Below the pieces are notes generated by a model. It saw only the letters and a program-made list of their open reading frames with translations. It was not told where the DNA came from and did no database searches. Of a stretch of 64,000 nt of DNA, positions 22,401-49,597 are shown piece by piece; position 1 is the first letter of the stretch; every line of letters begins with the position of its first letter. The position numbers and the translations under genes were made by a program. The stretch lies in contig OZ025267.1 of assembly GCA_964019165.1 (NCBI GenBank), forward strand, positions 5,733,410-5,797,409. Direction: 5' to 3'. Source of the stretch: Mastigias papua. Taxonomy: Eukaryota; Cnidaria; Scyphozoa; Rhizostomeae; Mastigiidae.

Positions 22401-25400
22401 AGACTCCAATAAAATCCAAGACCCACTCACAAAAGGCAATCTTGAAAACAGTGACTCCACTTGGATAACTTGTCAGGCACCACAGGGCTATACCTATTAT
22501 TATAACCAGATTACTGGAGGTAAAGTACCTTATCTGAATATATCATTGGTGTGCCAAATGCGAGTTGCTAGCTGATTTCATGTTTGTTCTAATGACAATG
22601 ATAATGCTTTTAGATTTTAGTGCATGTTTTTGATGTCCTTTCTCAATTACATTGCAGACTGCTAAGTGCTCTTTATAGTCAATAATAATTTTGTAAATGT
22701 GCTACAGCAAATGTTGGTATGATGCATGCTTTTAGTTTGTTCTGCATTGGCCTGTAGTCCTGGTGTACTATCAGATTGTTTGCAGAGCTTTGCTGTTACT
22801 GAGTTCTTCATTACCATATTTTAGAATCTCAGTGGGAGAAGCCAGCTGAATTAGATACAAAAGTCACAGAAAGAAGGTACTGAATTAGCGGTGTTATTAC
22901 ATTATACTTAAGGGCTTGCTCAGAAAGGCACTCAGTTGAGCACAAGTGCTTAAAGCATGCATAAGGTTATGCATGGAATGTGATCTCTTCAGCTCCCAAA
23001 TAGTCACAGGTATGCAATCTTAGAAGGGGTGCAAAACAGAGCCCCTAGACTATTCAATGAGCTCATTTCTTAGAGCATCTTTGTTTTGCTCAGGGCAAGG
23101 CCTGATTATTAAGTGGGTAAGTGAAAATGTGAGAAAATTAATGACCCCAGTGGGGCCAGAGCTTGCAACCCTTGATTTTGTGCATCATGTGCTGTAGCCA
23201 ACTCAGCTATCAGGTTGTGCTTTCAAGCACATACTCAAGAGTAAGTTTCTGCTTTGCTTTGGGTTGTTAGGTGATATATGTTGATGTGGTAGGAGTCAAT
23301 TGAGTCCTCTTGATCTAGTGGAAACAAAACAAAGAAAGGTATCTTATTGATATCGAAGTAAGGAACTAAATTAAGGTAAAATAACTTTTCTCATATTCAT
23401 TTAAGGAAAGAAAGTGAACCAAAGAAAGATGAGGATAATTTGGTGAGTTTTTATTTTTAAAAATTTTATAAATACTAACCCATATAGATTCCTCTTCATG
23501 TTCAGATCCTTCACTTTCACTTTGTTTGGTCTCTCTTTTCAAGTTTGTAATCCAGCTTGTTGTGCTTACTCCATATCACTGGCAATGCCAGCTACAAAGA
23601 AAAAGTGTGGAGGGGGACAAGGGTCATGAGGCACAGAAACTATAGACTATGCCCTGTTCTTTTACCTGAAATTCAATTATTTTAGTTAGTTTAATGTACT
23701 CTCATTCCTTTCACTGTCAGATCAATCAAATTACTATAGCTGCCCATCATAATTATCTAAGCAGAAAGTGCAAACTCCAAGGTTTTCTCATCAAATTATG
23801 ACAAATATCAATGAACATCTCTGAGAAAGTGGGATGGATAGTCTCTCCATTCCCCCTGGTGGCTGCACCATCTGTTAGGATCATGCAAAATTAAGTGATG
23901 CAAGTATCACACTAAGTTGTTACCAGCAATCCTTGCAAGGATCATTGTAGAGAAGGTGTGAAGTGTTAATCATGCACATGAACTAGGTTTTGCTAGGAAC
24001 ATTTTTTATAAAATGTTAACATGTTATTGAATCAAACTTCTGGGGGATGCGCTTCTGGGGGATGTGCTTCTGGGGGATGTGCTTCTGGGGGATACCTACA
24101 AAGCAAAAACTTCTATCACCCAATCGCCCTCCTGGGCTGATTTGCTCAGGCAATCTACCACCTTTGTAACAATTTTTTCATGAAAAGGTCTGCATATGCC
24201 ATGATATCTACTTTGCATTAGACACCACATTCTGAGTAATATTTCCTAAAATCATTTGTCATCTATATTCTAGACTAAGGGTGATCCATACAGAACAGAT
24301 GGCATCAATAGACATTCTACAGAAGAGCGTGAGAAGCACCCATTACTTGGTGGCTGGACAACAGTTAGTCATGAACCTGAAGAGAGGTTAGCTCATTTTG
24401 AAACAAACTTGTTTTTGAAGAAGCAAACCATCCAAGCCAAAGTAGAGCTTTTCCATCTAATACTGACAGGCAGGGATTGTGATAGTTTTTGCATTTTTCG
24501 TATAGATGCGAATAAATTAGTGACCCAGTATATAAGAACCAGGGTGGTGAGAACCTGATAGGATAAAATTTTGACTTCAAGCCTCATGCACATAAGAACC
24601 TATTTAAGCTAAAATTTTGGACTAGATTCTTATCAGTGAGGTTGCTGTAAAAGTGTATTGGTAGAAACTGCTAGATGAAGATTACTTTTCTAAGGATTCC
24701 TTTTAAAGGCCAGGATGATGACAGAGTGGTATCAACTTCTCTTTAAACTTTAATTTGACACATCCCAGAATTAGACACAGTCCAGCCATACTTGAGTCAT
24801 CCTCAGTTAGAAAGGGAAGAGTGGCAAAGGTATTTAAGTGTAGGCAGAATAATGGAGATCGAAAATCACGTGGCTGCACTGTGTCTAAGTCTGGGATGTT
24901 TTGAATAAAGGGTTAAAAGACAAAGGACAAATTGTCAATTTGGAAGTTTCACTCTATGTCGTCGTTTTGGCTTTGGAATTTGTTGCGAAGTTGCGATTCC
25001 CATCTCAAACATCAATTCGAAAGATTCCACTTGACAATTTGTTGGCACCGATGTCACCTGGCCTTGTGTCAATATTTTCAAATAACACTAGCCTATAACA
25101 GCAACTTAGTACCGTTTGCTAGCCTTATATTTAAGCTTTTACCCCAAGTTAATTATTTCTTTACAGATCGTATACAAAAACCGAAGCTGACAGCCAACAA
25201 TCAGTAGGAATCGTAAAATTTGAAAACGACAGTAGAACTGCTCAAGAAGAGATGCCATCAACAAACCCTGAAGCGCTCTCAGCAGAATCACGAAAACGAA
25301 CTGCTATATTTAAGGAGAAGGCAGTGAAATCATTAGGTACTCCCTTTCCAGAGGAAAATGTAGGCTTCAAAAAGAGGAAAATCAAGAACAATAGAAACGC

Positions 25401-25428
25401 TAGAAAAAGAGACAATGACGATGACTGA
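17971..25428 (+). CDS. WBP4: WW domain-binding protein 4 (FBP21), spliceosomal
   Basis: WBP4/FBP21 is a nuclear spliceosomal protein that enters pre-catalytic complexes and binds proline-rich splicing factors. Exons: 17971-17972 (the AT of the start codon, inferred), 18307-18379, 19794-19856, 20371-20442, 21855-21936, 22403-22519, 22825-22876, 23406-23442, 24274-24386 and 25167-25428. The phases close exactly to 290 residues and TGA. The N-terminal matrin-type zinc finger has C13, C16, H30 and H36 with the family's WIADNR and FHEKGKNHKENV. A WW domain has W118, YYY at 129-131, W140 and P143. The basic C-terminus (VKSLG...FKKRK) matches the family end. Human WBP4 is longer and has two WW domains; only one is found here. 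The first exon and its split ATG are the weakest part. Confidence 0.92.
18958..19370 (+). mobile_element. LINE 3'-end fragment
   Basis: A block rich in CCCCTTACGGGGCC, CTGACCCTGAGGTCAG and CACCACGAGGAGGTCTCCAACC resembles the 3' end of animal LINEs that finish in a trinucleotide tail. An (ATC)n tract follows directly. It lies in the second WBP4 intron. Clade not determined. Confidence 0.55.
19371..19468. repeat. (ATC)n microsatellite, 98 bp
   Basis: About 32 uninterrupted ATC units. It directly follows the LINE 3' end and is likely its expanded tail. The poly-His, poly-Ile and poly-Met ORFs over it are artefacts. Less regular ATC/TCA runs also occur at 18480-18530. Confidence 0.97.
23150..23217 (-). 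repeat. tRNA-like SINE fragment
   Basis: On the minus strand TAGCTGAGTTGG is a perfect A-box match, and a B-box-like GGGTTGCAAGCTC lies about 45 bases further on. It is in a WBP4 intron. Confidence 0.5.
24037..24095. repeat. 15-bp tandem repeat, about four units
   Basis: The unit CTTCTGGGGGATGTG is repeated four times with a single-base change in the first copy, inside the last-but-one WBP4 intron. One isolated copy of the core, GCTTCTGGGGGAT, recurs at 62780. Confidence 0.9.
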
Positions 25429-26172
25429 TAAGCTTTGTCTCTTGGAGATGGTGTCTATAGAGAAAAGGCTGCATGGAGCATCAAGTGAACGAAGAGGTGT
25501 AATCTTTTCATCCTGAGAAAGTTATATCAAGGCCTGATTTCACCGTAATTCGGTGCATTACTACCGAAAGATACAAAAAAGAAAATTTCCAGTATGTGAT
25601 GTTTGATTTCAACATAACCAAAGCCAAGTTCCACAGGCAAGAGTTAAATTTGACATTGATTAAGGATTTGTAAAGACTTTTATTAAAATTTTTATAGGAT
25701 TTTAGGAGTCGCGGGACCCTACGCATTTATTATAAAAATCTCGTTTTCGAAGCGACGACTGACTGTAAGAGTGATAGTGATAAGTATTATTTCAAAAACA
25801 TACAAATGGATATTCCAGCAGTTTTCAAGCAACGTTATAGTGGAGCATGAATGATTTCTTTTGTGTGTCCACTTCGTTTTAAACAAACTCGTTGGAATTT
25901 AGGATCAAGTATAAAGTTCGTGTAAAAATCCTTATGCTCTCGCTTTTCTGGTTAAAAGCGAGCTTTGCGACCCAAATTAGCTTTTGTTAATTCACTTTAT
26001 GAGAAACGAGCATTAGTGGTGACACCTACATCAGTAATAAGAGATTAATAATGTTCTCGAACCTAGAATAGGATACAATCCATTTGCCTTTGAAGTTATC
26101 AAGGTATCACTTGCTCTATCGTTTGTATAAGTTACGCAGGTGGTCTGTATAAGTGACGCAGGTGTTGAGATT
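25429..26172. other. Convergent 3' region, WBP4 / SLC35G-like
   Basis: The 3' untranslated ends of the two convergent genes should lie here. No other gene is seen. Confidence 0.5.
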
Positions 26173-26178
26173 TTTATT
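26173..26178 (-). terminator. Candidate poly(A) signal AATAAA of the SLC35G-like gene
   Basis: TTTATT on the plus strand, hence AATAAA on the minus strand, about 40 bases after the stop codon of the gene at 26219-27217. Confidence 0.5.
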
Positions 26179-26218
26179 TTGTTATTTACAACATGGAATG
26201 CACAACAGAACACCTAAT

Positions 26219-27217
26219 CTAGTCTGTATCTAGGGCCTTTTTTGTTTGTGTTATTCTCCTTAGTGCGATCATTGTGGTGGCAATGATGATCAAACCAGCT
26301 CCAAGCAGTGTTGTCCATTCTGGCTGTACTCCTAAAAATAAGTACTGAAGAATAAACGCGAAGACGATGTCTGCGTTGCGCACCAATGAGGCTGGCCCAG
26401 CGTCTTCCAGCTGCAGTGCCTCTGCGACGAAAAGCAGATGAATGAATGACAGGAAGCCAACAAGCAAAATAACTGATATGTTAGCCCAGTTTAGCTGAAT
26501 ACTGAGTAACTCACCCAACAATGTTGTGACAATCGGTGCTAATATTATCCCGATTATACTCGGATAAAAAATAGTCAATGTCAAATCCAACCGTTGACCA
26601 GATATCTTGTTTAGGACGTAGAATATCGACACAAATATCGATGAAAGCAACGCAAACGAAACTCCGATTAAGTAATCTTGTTCGTCAGATTTCTTCGAAT
26701 CTTCATCCGGATTAAGATTGCTTGGATATTCTTTGTTTTTATCTTGACTTACGCCAAAGAATAAGCTTGGCTTTGTCATGATAACAACGCCGACAAAGCT
26801 GACGCAACCGCATAACGTATCGAACAAAGTACAGCTTACTCCGAGTAATAAGAAGCTAAATGTCATAGTAAACACTGGGGCTGTGAATTGAATCACGGTC
26901 GCATCGCCCACAGGGATTCTTTCTAACGCAAGGAATACAAAGAGAATTTGGCCTGTCCCTGCGATACCCATGAGACCCAAAATCCCATTGGCCTTAGCGT
27001 TGCTAATTGGACGGACGCGGCCAACCAGCATGAAGATACCGTTCAATAGGAACACAATCAAGCTTCGATAGAACAGGAACACATACGGCGAAATTGTTGC
27101 ATGTGTTGACTTGAAGGCGAATTGTACAAGACAGTTCGACATAGTTATATAGAAACCAGCCGCACACATCAACAGGAGGCCCTGTATGCGTCTTTTTGTA
27201 CCAGCACTTTCATCCAT
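26219..27217 (-). CDS. EamA/SLC35G-like multispan transporter, intronless
   Basis: 332 residues in one exon. Two EamA (drug/metabolite transporter) halves are visible: about residues 13-150 and 185-315, each with five hydrophobic spans. They are joined by a charged loop (about 153-180, rich in D, K, N, E). The motifs FYRSLIVF, GDATVIQFTAPVFT and LEDAGPASLVRNADIVFAF are typical of the SLC35G group. Members are predicted nucleotide-sugar-type or organic-solute transporters of internal membranes or the plasma membrane; the substrate is unknown for most, so none is assigned. The start ATG at 27217 precedes a short charged N-terminus. Lack of introns among intron-rich neighbours may be a family trait or an old retrocopy; the frame is intact. 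Confidence 0.88.
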   Translation of the reverse strand: MDESAGTKRRIQGLLLMCAAGFYITMSNCLVQFAFKSTHATISPYVFLFYRSLIVFLLNGIFMLVGRVRPISNAKANGILGLMGIAGTGQILFVFLALERIPVGDATVIQFTAPVFTMTFSFLLLGVSCTLFDTLCGCVSFVGVVIMTKPSLFFGVSQDKNKEYPSNLNPDEDSKKSDEQDYLIGVSFALLSSIFVSIFYVLNKISGQRLDLTLTIFYPSIIGIILAPIVTTLLGELLSIQLNWANISVILLVGFLSFIHLLFVAEALQLEDAGPASLVRNADIVFAFILQYLFLGVQPEWTTLLGAGLIIIATTMIALRRITQTKKALDTD

Positions 27218-27650
27218 CTCCTACATATATGATAGTGTAAAATCACAGATACATAAATCTGTGAGAAATTTGTCTTGGTAATTAAATGTATCTTCGCATG
27301 TAATTTTTGTCCTAACAATTACAGTTTTGACGACAAGCATACAGTGCCATAAAGAGCCTTGTTCATATGGTTGAATGGATTGCCCATTCAACCTGAACTG
27401 ATATTAGGCATTGGGTCGTATCAGGTGGTAGGAACTATTGACTATCATCAATGCCCCATTTAAAGAGGATGTAAATCCCTAAAGTATTTATGTGCTTCCT
27501 AGCTAACGCACATCTGAATAGCTCGAATCAATTACGGTGTAGGCCAGCTTGGACTCTAGTACCAAACTACACCTGATGATTTCAAACATTTATTCATCAA
27601 GAGTTGCCACTTGACATAGAATATGATAACTATTAGTAAGAAATTAAAAT

Positions 27651-27656
27651 TTTATT
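27651..27656 (-). terminator. Candidate poly(A) signal of MELK
   Basis: AATAAA on the minus strand about 145 bases beyond the MELK stop codon at 27802-27804. Confidence 0.4.
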
Positions 27657-27801
27657 AAATAAGGTAAGGCCGTTTCTATTAAATGTTTTCTCGGCATGCT
27701 ACAAAAGAATTTAAATGAATTTGTAATAATATTTGAGCAATATACAATTACAATTGAATTGAATAATTAACGAAAGAAATAGCAAAGTGTGTAAATTGGT
27801 C

Positions 27802-45293
<17,492 letters not shown>

Positions 45294-45907
45294 ATTCACA
45301 GATAATCCAGAAATTCGTAACTCGTAATGCAGATATTTTGCTACAATAAAGATCTAAAGAATAAAGGTAAATAGCTAGATATGTTGGTATTCCCACTCTG
45401 CAAACACCTTGGCACGCTTTATTTAAGTGGAGCTCAACGGTCATTTACCAAACTGAATACTGGCGCGGTCCACCTGGCCTACATATGATATCCAATCAAA
45501 ACACTAGATTCCTCCGCAGAGGAGTGGCTGAGATTGAACCGGATGTCCTTCTTGACTTCTTCAAAGCCAGTGTTATGATAGTTTAGTCTTTTAGTCCATT
45601 CAAAATAGTGTAGAACGGTCTCTCCCATATTTTTTAACTATTGGCTTCTATCCCTTGTCATAAGCTAACACTTTTGCAAAAAATGCAAACTAGTTGTCAC
45701 TTCTATTTCTGTTAAAGACCATTCATTTTCTACTTGCAAAAATTACATAGTTCTATTTGTCTAATTTTGTCGGTCACTTACTTTCATTTCATTTAATTTT
45801 TTAAAATTCCACTACATATAAAAAGTTATTAGGTAATGTACAGCAATAAAGAAAATTGATGTAAATAAGTTCATAAATAATGAGACAACTGATTATATGT
45901 ATATGTA
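45294..45907. other. MELK upstream region, nothing else recognised
   Basis: Should contain the MELK promoter and any 5' untranslated exon. No core promoter motif can be assigned. Confidence 0.4.
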
Positions 45908-45976
45908 CAGGCCCGTAGGCATTGGGGGGGACAGGGGGGCTTTGCCTCCCCCAATAATTCACCGATGTTTTATATA

Positions 45977-47100
45977 CACTACCGTTCAAAAAGTGTTGGG
46001 ACGATTCGAAGTTTCGAAGGACAGGCCCGTCGGAACGAAATTGATATTGGGGGGACTGTAAATAAAGCAGATTGCACTGGGCTCCGGGAGAATTTTTGTT
46101 CGACCACGCCCTTTAGATTGCTGGAAAGCAACCTGGCTATACAAATTGCCATTTTTAATGGATGAATTACTATTTACAGAATTAAGAAAATTTTTGAAAT
46201 GGAAGTTGTAAATTGGCTGGAATCTATGTATTTGCAGTCATCTACTAACATTACCTGTGGCTGAAAAAGCTAACGGAATACTTTGCTGTCATTGACAGCA
46301 AAACTGTCCTACTTTCTCCGTGCAATGCACGCCAGCAATCAACTTAAGAAATCATAAACACTGCCAAAACAAAATTTAACGATCCTCTGAACACTCTTTT
46401 TCAATCACCTATGCTTGTGTGCTTTTGTGTGCTACATTAACTTTAATACACAAATCTCTGTTCGAAAATTGTCCAAAAATCTGCTTACCATATAATCAAA
46501 TTACCAAACAATACTATCGATGATGAAGTGTTTTGAGGTTGATGGAACATAAAAGTCGGACCCTGACGCACTCCCAGCATCTTCGCATAACATTCAGTTC
46601 TCAAGACTTCACTTTCTTCGCTCATGCTGTTTAACGTTCCTGATCAAGTACACATTGGTTCTTTGAACACGCAATAAATGATTGAAAGGGATAGCTGGTA
46701 ACTGAACTGGTTGATATATTTGCGAATTTATAGTATGGCCTTGCAATGTTTTCTCGAAAATTTAAAGAGCAAGTAGTTGCAAAATATTGGGGGGAGCTGA
46801 AGCCCCCAGCCCCCTTGGTCCCGACGGGCCTGAAGGACGTTTTATGTTAAAAGCTTTAAACAACATGCATGTGATCCTCTCCTATAAAATAAGACAACCG
46901 GCGATTACCATGAAATTTTATTTCTTAAAAAGTATAAGGCGAAAGTTGACGTATTTCATAAACTCATTAGCATTATTTACAATGTTCAGATATGCACTAG
47001 TCAAAGTGTTTGTAAGAGATAGTTTTGCCTCTATCATTGGTGTACATGCACGTAGTACCAAAGAGAAAAGACGATTTAGCCTTCTCCTTTGTCGTTTTTA
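45977..47100 (+). mobile_element. Tc1-like element, interrupted
   Basis: Starts CACTACCGTTCAAAAAGTGT after a TA. It matches the 29350-29520 copy up to CGAAGGA, breaks at 46022, and resumes after 46832 with AAGGACGTTTTATG. The right end is uncertain; similarity is clear to about 46990. Confidence 0.6.
46022..46832. mobile_element. Inner TIR element, 811 bp, 5-bp target duplication
   Basis: Ends CAGGCCCGTCGGAAC and GTCCCGACGGGCCTG are inverse copies. AAGGA flanks both sides (46017-46021 and 46833-46837), and the related unoccupied site at 29474-29490 has AAGGA once, proving the insertion. Termini resemble the outer element, so both belong to one family. Sub-terminal GGGGGG/CCCCCC runs are a family trait. 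No ORF of note. Confidence 0.8.
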
Positions 47101-47867
47101 GTCTCCAAATTTCGATGAAACTAGGTTCACCTTTTTTTTTATACGAACAATTTTATAAAACTACCAGCTTCAAAATTGTTGGGAAATCAAGAACAAATTA
47201 AGAAAAAGTTGAGGCTGAAGTACTATCGTAAAATGTATTTTTGCACAAAGATGCATACACTGTCCAATAATATATTAACATGAAATGTCATTCCCTCGTA
47301 AAAATAATACCTGTTTTATAGGCATCTAATTTTGTCTTGTATATTTTATCTAATGTCTAGATTGTCTACACCCCACAAATTTAAGAACAAATCAAGAACA
47401 ATTCAGCCTCAAAAATTTAGGAAAAAATTAACAACAGCCAGGCTGAACCTCGATTTTACTGGTTATTTTACAAAAGAGAGTGCAAAGGAGCCAGTTTCTC
47501 CATCTTAGCATGAAGATCACCGATGGAAACTGCTACATTCTATTCTGCAAAGGGGTGTTTTCCTACGTTCTGGAGTGTGTTACTTTGAAAAATTTTACAG
47601 GGGGGCAAGTCCCCAGACCCCCATCTTCCATCAGAAAGCCTATGAAAAACCAATTTTTTGGCATATACGTATGTATATCATGTAACGCTCCCCCCCCCCG
47701 AGAGATTCTAACTTAACTTCTACATCTGTGCCCCCCATTCCAGTTCAGCTGTCTACGTGCCTGTATGTATATATTGATATATATTTAAATATACACTTAT
47801 AATTAAATTAATATAGTTTTCTATATATATATATATATATATATAGCAAAACCAGATAGTAATGGAG

Positions 47868-47935
47868 GAGTCCTCTCAGTAGCTAAACCAATCGAGGAGA
47901 GAACACACAATCCTAGGGTGCAGCCATACTTCCAC
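47868..47935 (+). repeat. Interspersed repeat, copy 1
   Basis: The block GGAGGAGTCCTCTCAGTAGC followed by CGAGGAGAGAACAC recurs with changes at 56465-56530. A (TA)n run precedes it at 47823-47844. Confidence 0.6.
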
Positions 47936-48179
47936 TGTTATATACGTTAAATGCTATTAGACACTGTGCATTTGACAAGCGATAAGGTTGTGTATCCCCC
48001 GTGCTCTGTCAGTTTCTATGACTCTCTAATACCAGTCTCTCAGCTGAACCTTTTGGACACTTTCTTGCCTTGTTGGAAAATGACGCAGTCGATTTTTTCT
48101 TCTATGTAAGGGTCAAATTTTGAAAGTAATGGCTTTCACATAGTAAGTGAAGAAAAGAATGCATGTAGGATGGAGTAGC

Positions 48180-48560
48180 AGGCATGCTGTATGGAATCGA
48201 GGCAGTAGCCTATATAAGAACATGATAAAAAAGATGGATGTAGCAGAGATGAAACTGTTGAGATGGGAAATGGGGTGAAAGGGAGAGATAAAGTACGACA
48301 TCAGATAGTATGAAGAAGGACTGGAGTGAAAGAAATATCCATAGAGGCTAGGGAGAGCCGCCTGAAGTGGCAAAGGCATGTCAAGAGAAAGTACAAATGA
48401 TATTTGAGAAGAAGAATAATATTTGGCAATAGCGGGAAAGAGCAGAATGAATAGACCAGCTAGAAGATGAATGGACAACATCAAAGAGGATACGAGAAAT
48501 GCAATGTGGGTGGAACAGGATACTGAAGACAGACGGAAATGGAAATAGGCAATAAGCGAT
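48180..48560 (+). pseudogene. RTE/BovB-like LINE reverse transcriptase, C-terminal remnant
   Basis: In plus-strand reading, VAEMKLLRWEMG, then RLKWQRHVKR in another frame, match the conserved end of RTE-like reverse transcriptases (AEMRMLRW..., RRLKWYGHV). Several stops and frame changes; dead. Confidence 0.6.
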
Positions 48561-49597
48561 GATGACCCTACTTAGAGTAGGAGAGCTGAAACTAACTTAT
48601 TAAGTATATTCTAAGATATTTTTTTTGAGGATCTACATTCTTGCTCTTCCTATGACTTTTCTTCTTTACACCTAGAGAAGTGGGCCTATCAGTGCAAGTT
48701 CTGCTAGTTCTAGTCAGACTCTTCTGTGGCCCACTACTGCGAGAACCTTTACTCCTTAAAAAAATAAAAGCAAGCATAACGTAAAAGTTGCTTATTCTCT
48801 TCACAAAGATGCTTTACGTGTCGTCCAATGTGTTGCTTGGTGATCGCATTGCCTTCCAAAGAAGCTTGCGGTTTCCCATTACAATCTGTTGGCTAAAGTG
48901 AAATTCTTCTCAAACAAAATTGAAATCAAATTTTTGCAAGATTTCGTTGGTTATCATCTGTTGCGGGAATCTAAGGTGCAGTTTCTATTACAAATTCATA
49001 AAAGATAAGAAAACGCAGACGCTGTTGCTATTGTATTCAACGAAACAGATGCTTTTGGTTAGGTTATGAGACGTTATGTAAAAATCTCCCAACATGTTTC
49101 GAAATATCTTAAATCGAACAGCAAATGGTAAAGGCTGTAACGTCAAATTAAGCCTAGAAAACTCGAATTAGACTGTTGGTGTCTTGGTGTCCATTACTGG
49201 AATCCATGGATCATAAAATCATTAATAATTTGTAGAGTTTTCTTTCCTGGCAGAGTTCGATATGAGCCTATATCCGAATAACAAGCAGAAGAATAATCTG
49301 TGCACAAGGTGATTTAGTTAGAAATGTGGTATAATTGATGGAGATAGCAAATTGCATAAAACAGCGCCAATTCGGATAGCTCCTCTGCTATTGATTCAAC
49401 TTGATAATTTTCCTAGTCCAGATATACGCTGGTTAAATAAGAATTGTTTTTCAGAAGAATACACTAGAGTTGATATTAACGAAGTATCATTCAGCACGTT
49501 AGCTCGTAGCAAGATAAGTTATATATCTGGTTGAAAATTGAAGCTGCTGTTGAATACCAAGGCATCGCCCATACGAAGAAAGCCATATAACTCTCAA
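48561..49597. other. Intergenic, upstream of the FERM gene
   Basis: No exon could be supported. The FERM gene promoter and possible 5' exons would be here. In-frame stops occur shortly before 49538. Confidence 0.4.

Larger units (their letters stand above)
45908..47763. mobile_element. Outer TIR element of a three-level nest
   Basis: The left end CAGGCCCGTAGGCATTGG and the reverse complement of the right end, CAGGCACGTAGACAGC, are terminal inverted repeats followed by G-rich runs. TATGTA flanks both sides (45902-45907 and 47764-47769), a possible 6-bp target duplication, though the flanks are AT-simple. It contains the Tc1-like element, which itself contains the inner element. No transposase frame found. 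Confidence 0.55.

Noticed and set aside
24037..24095. CRISPR-like array
   Set aside because: Short tandem 15-bp units without spacers, in a eukaryotic intron.
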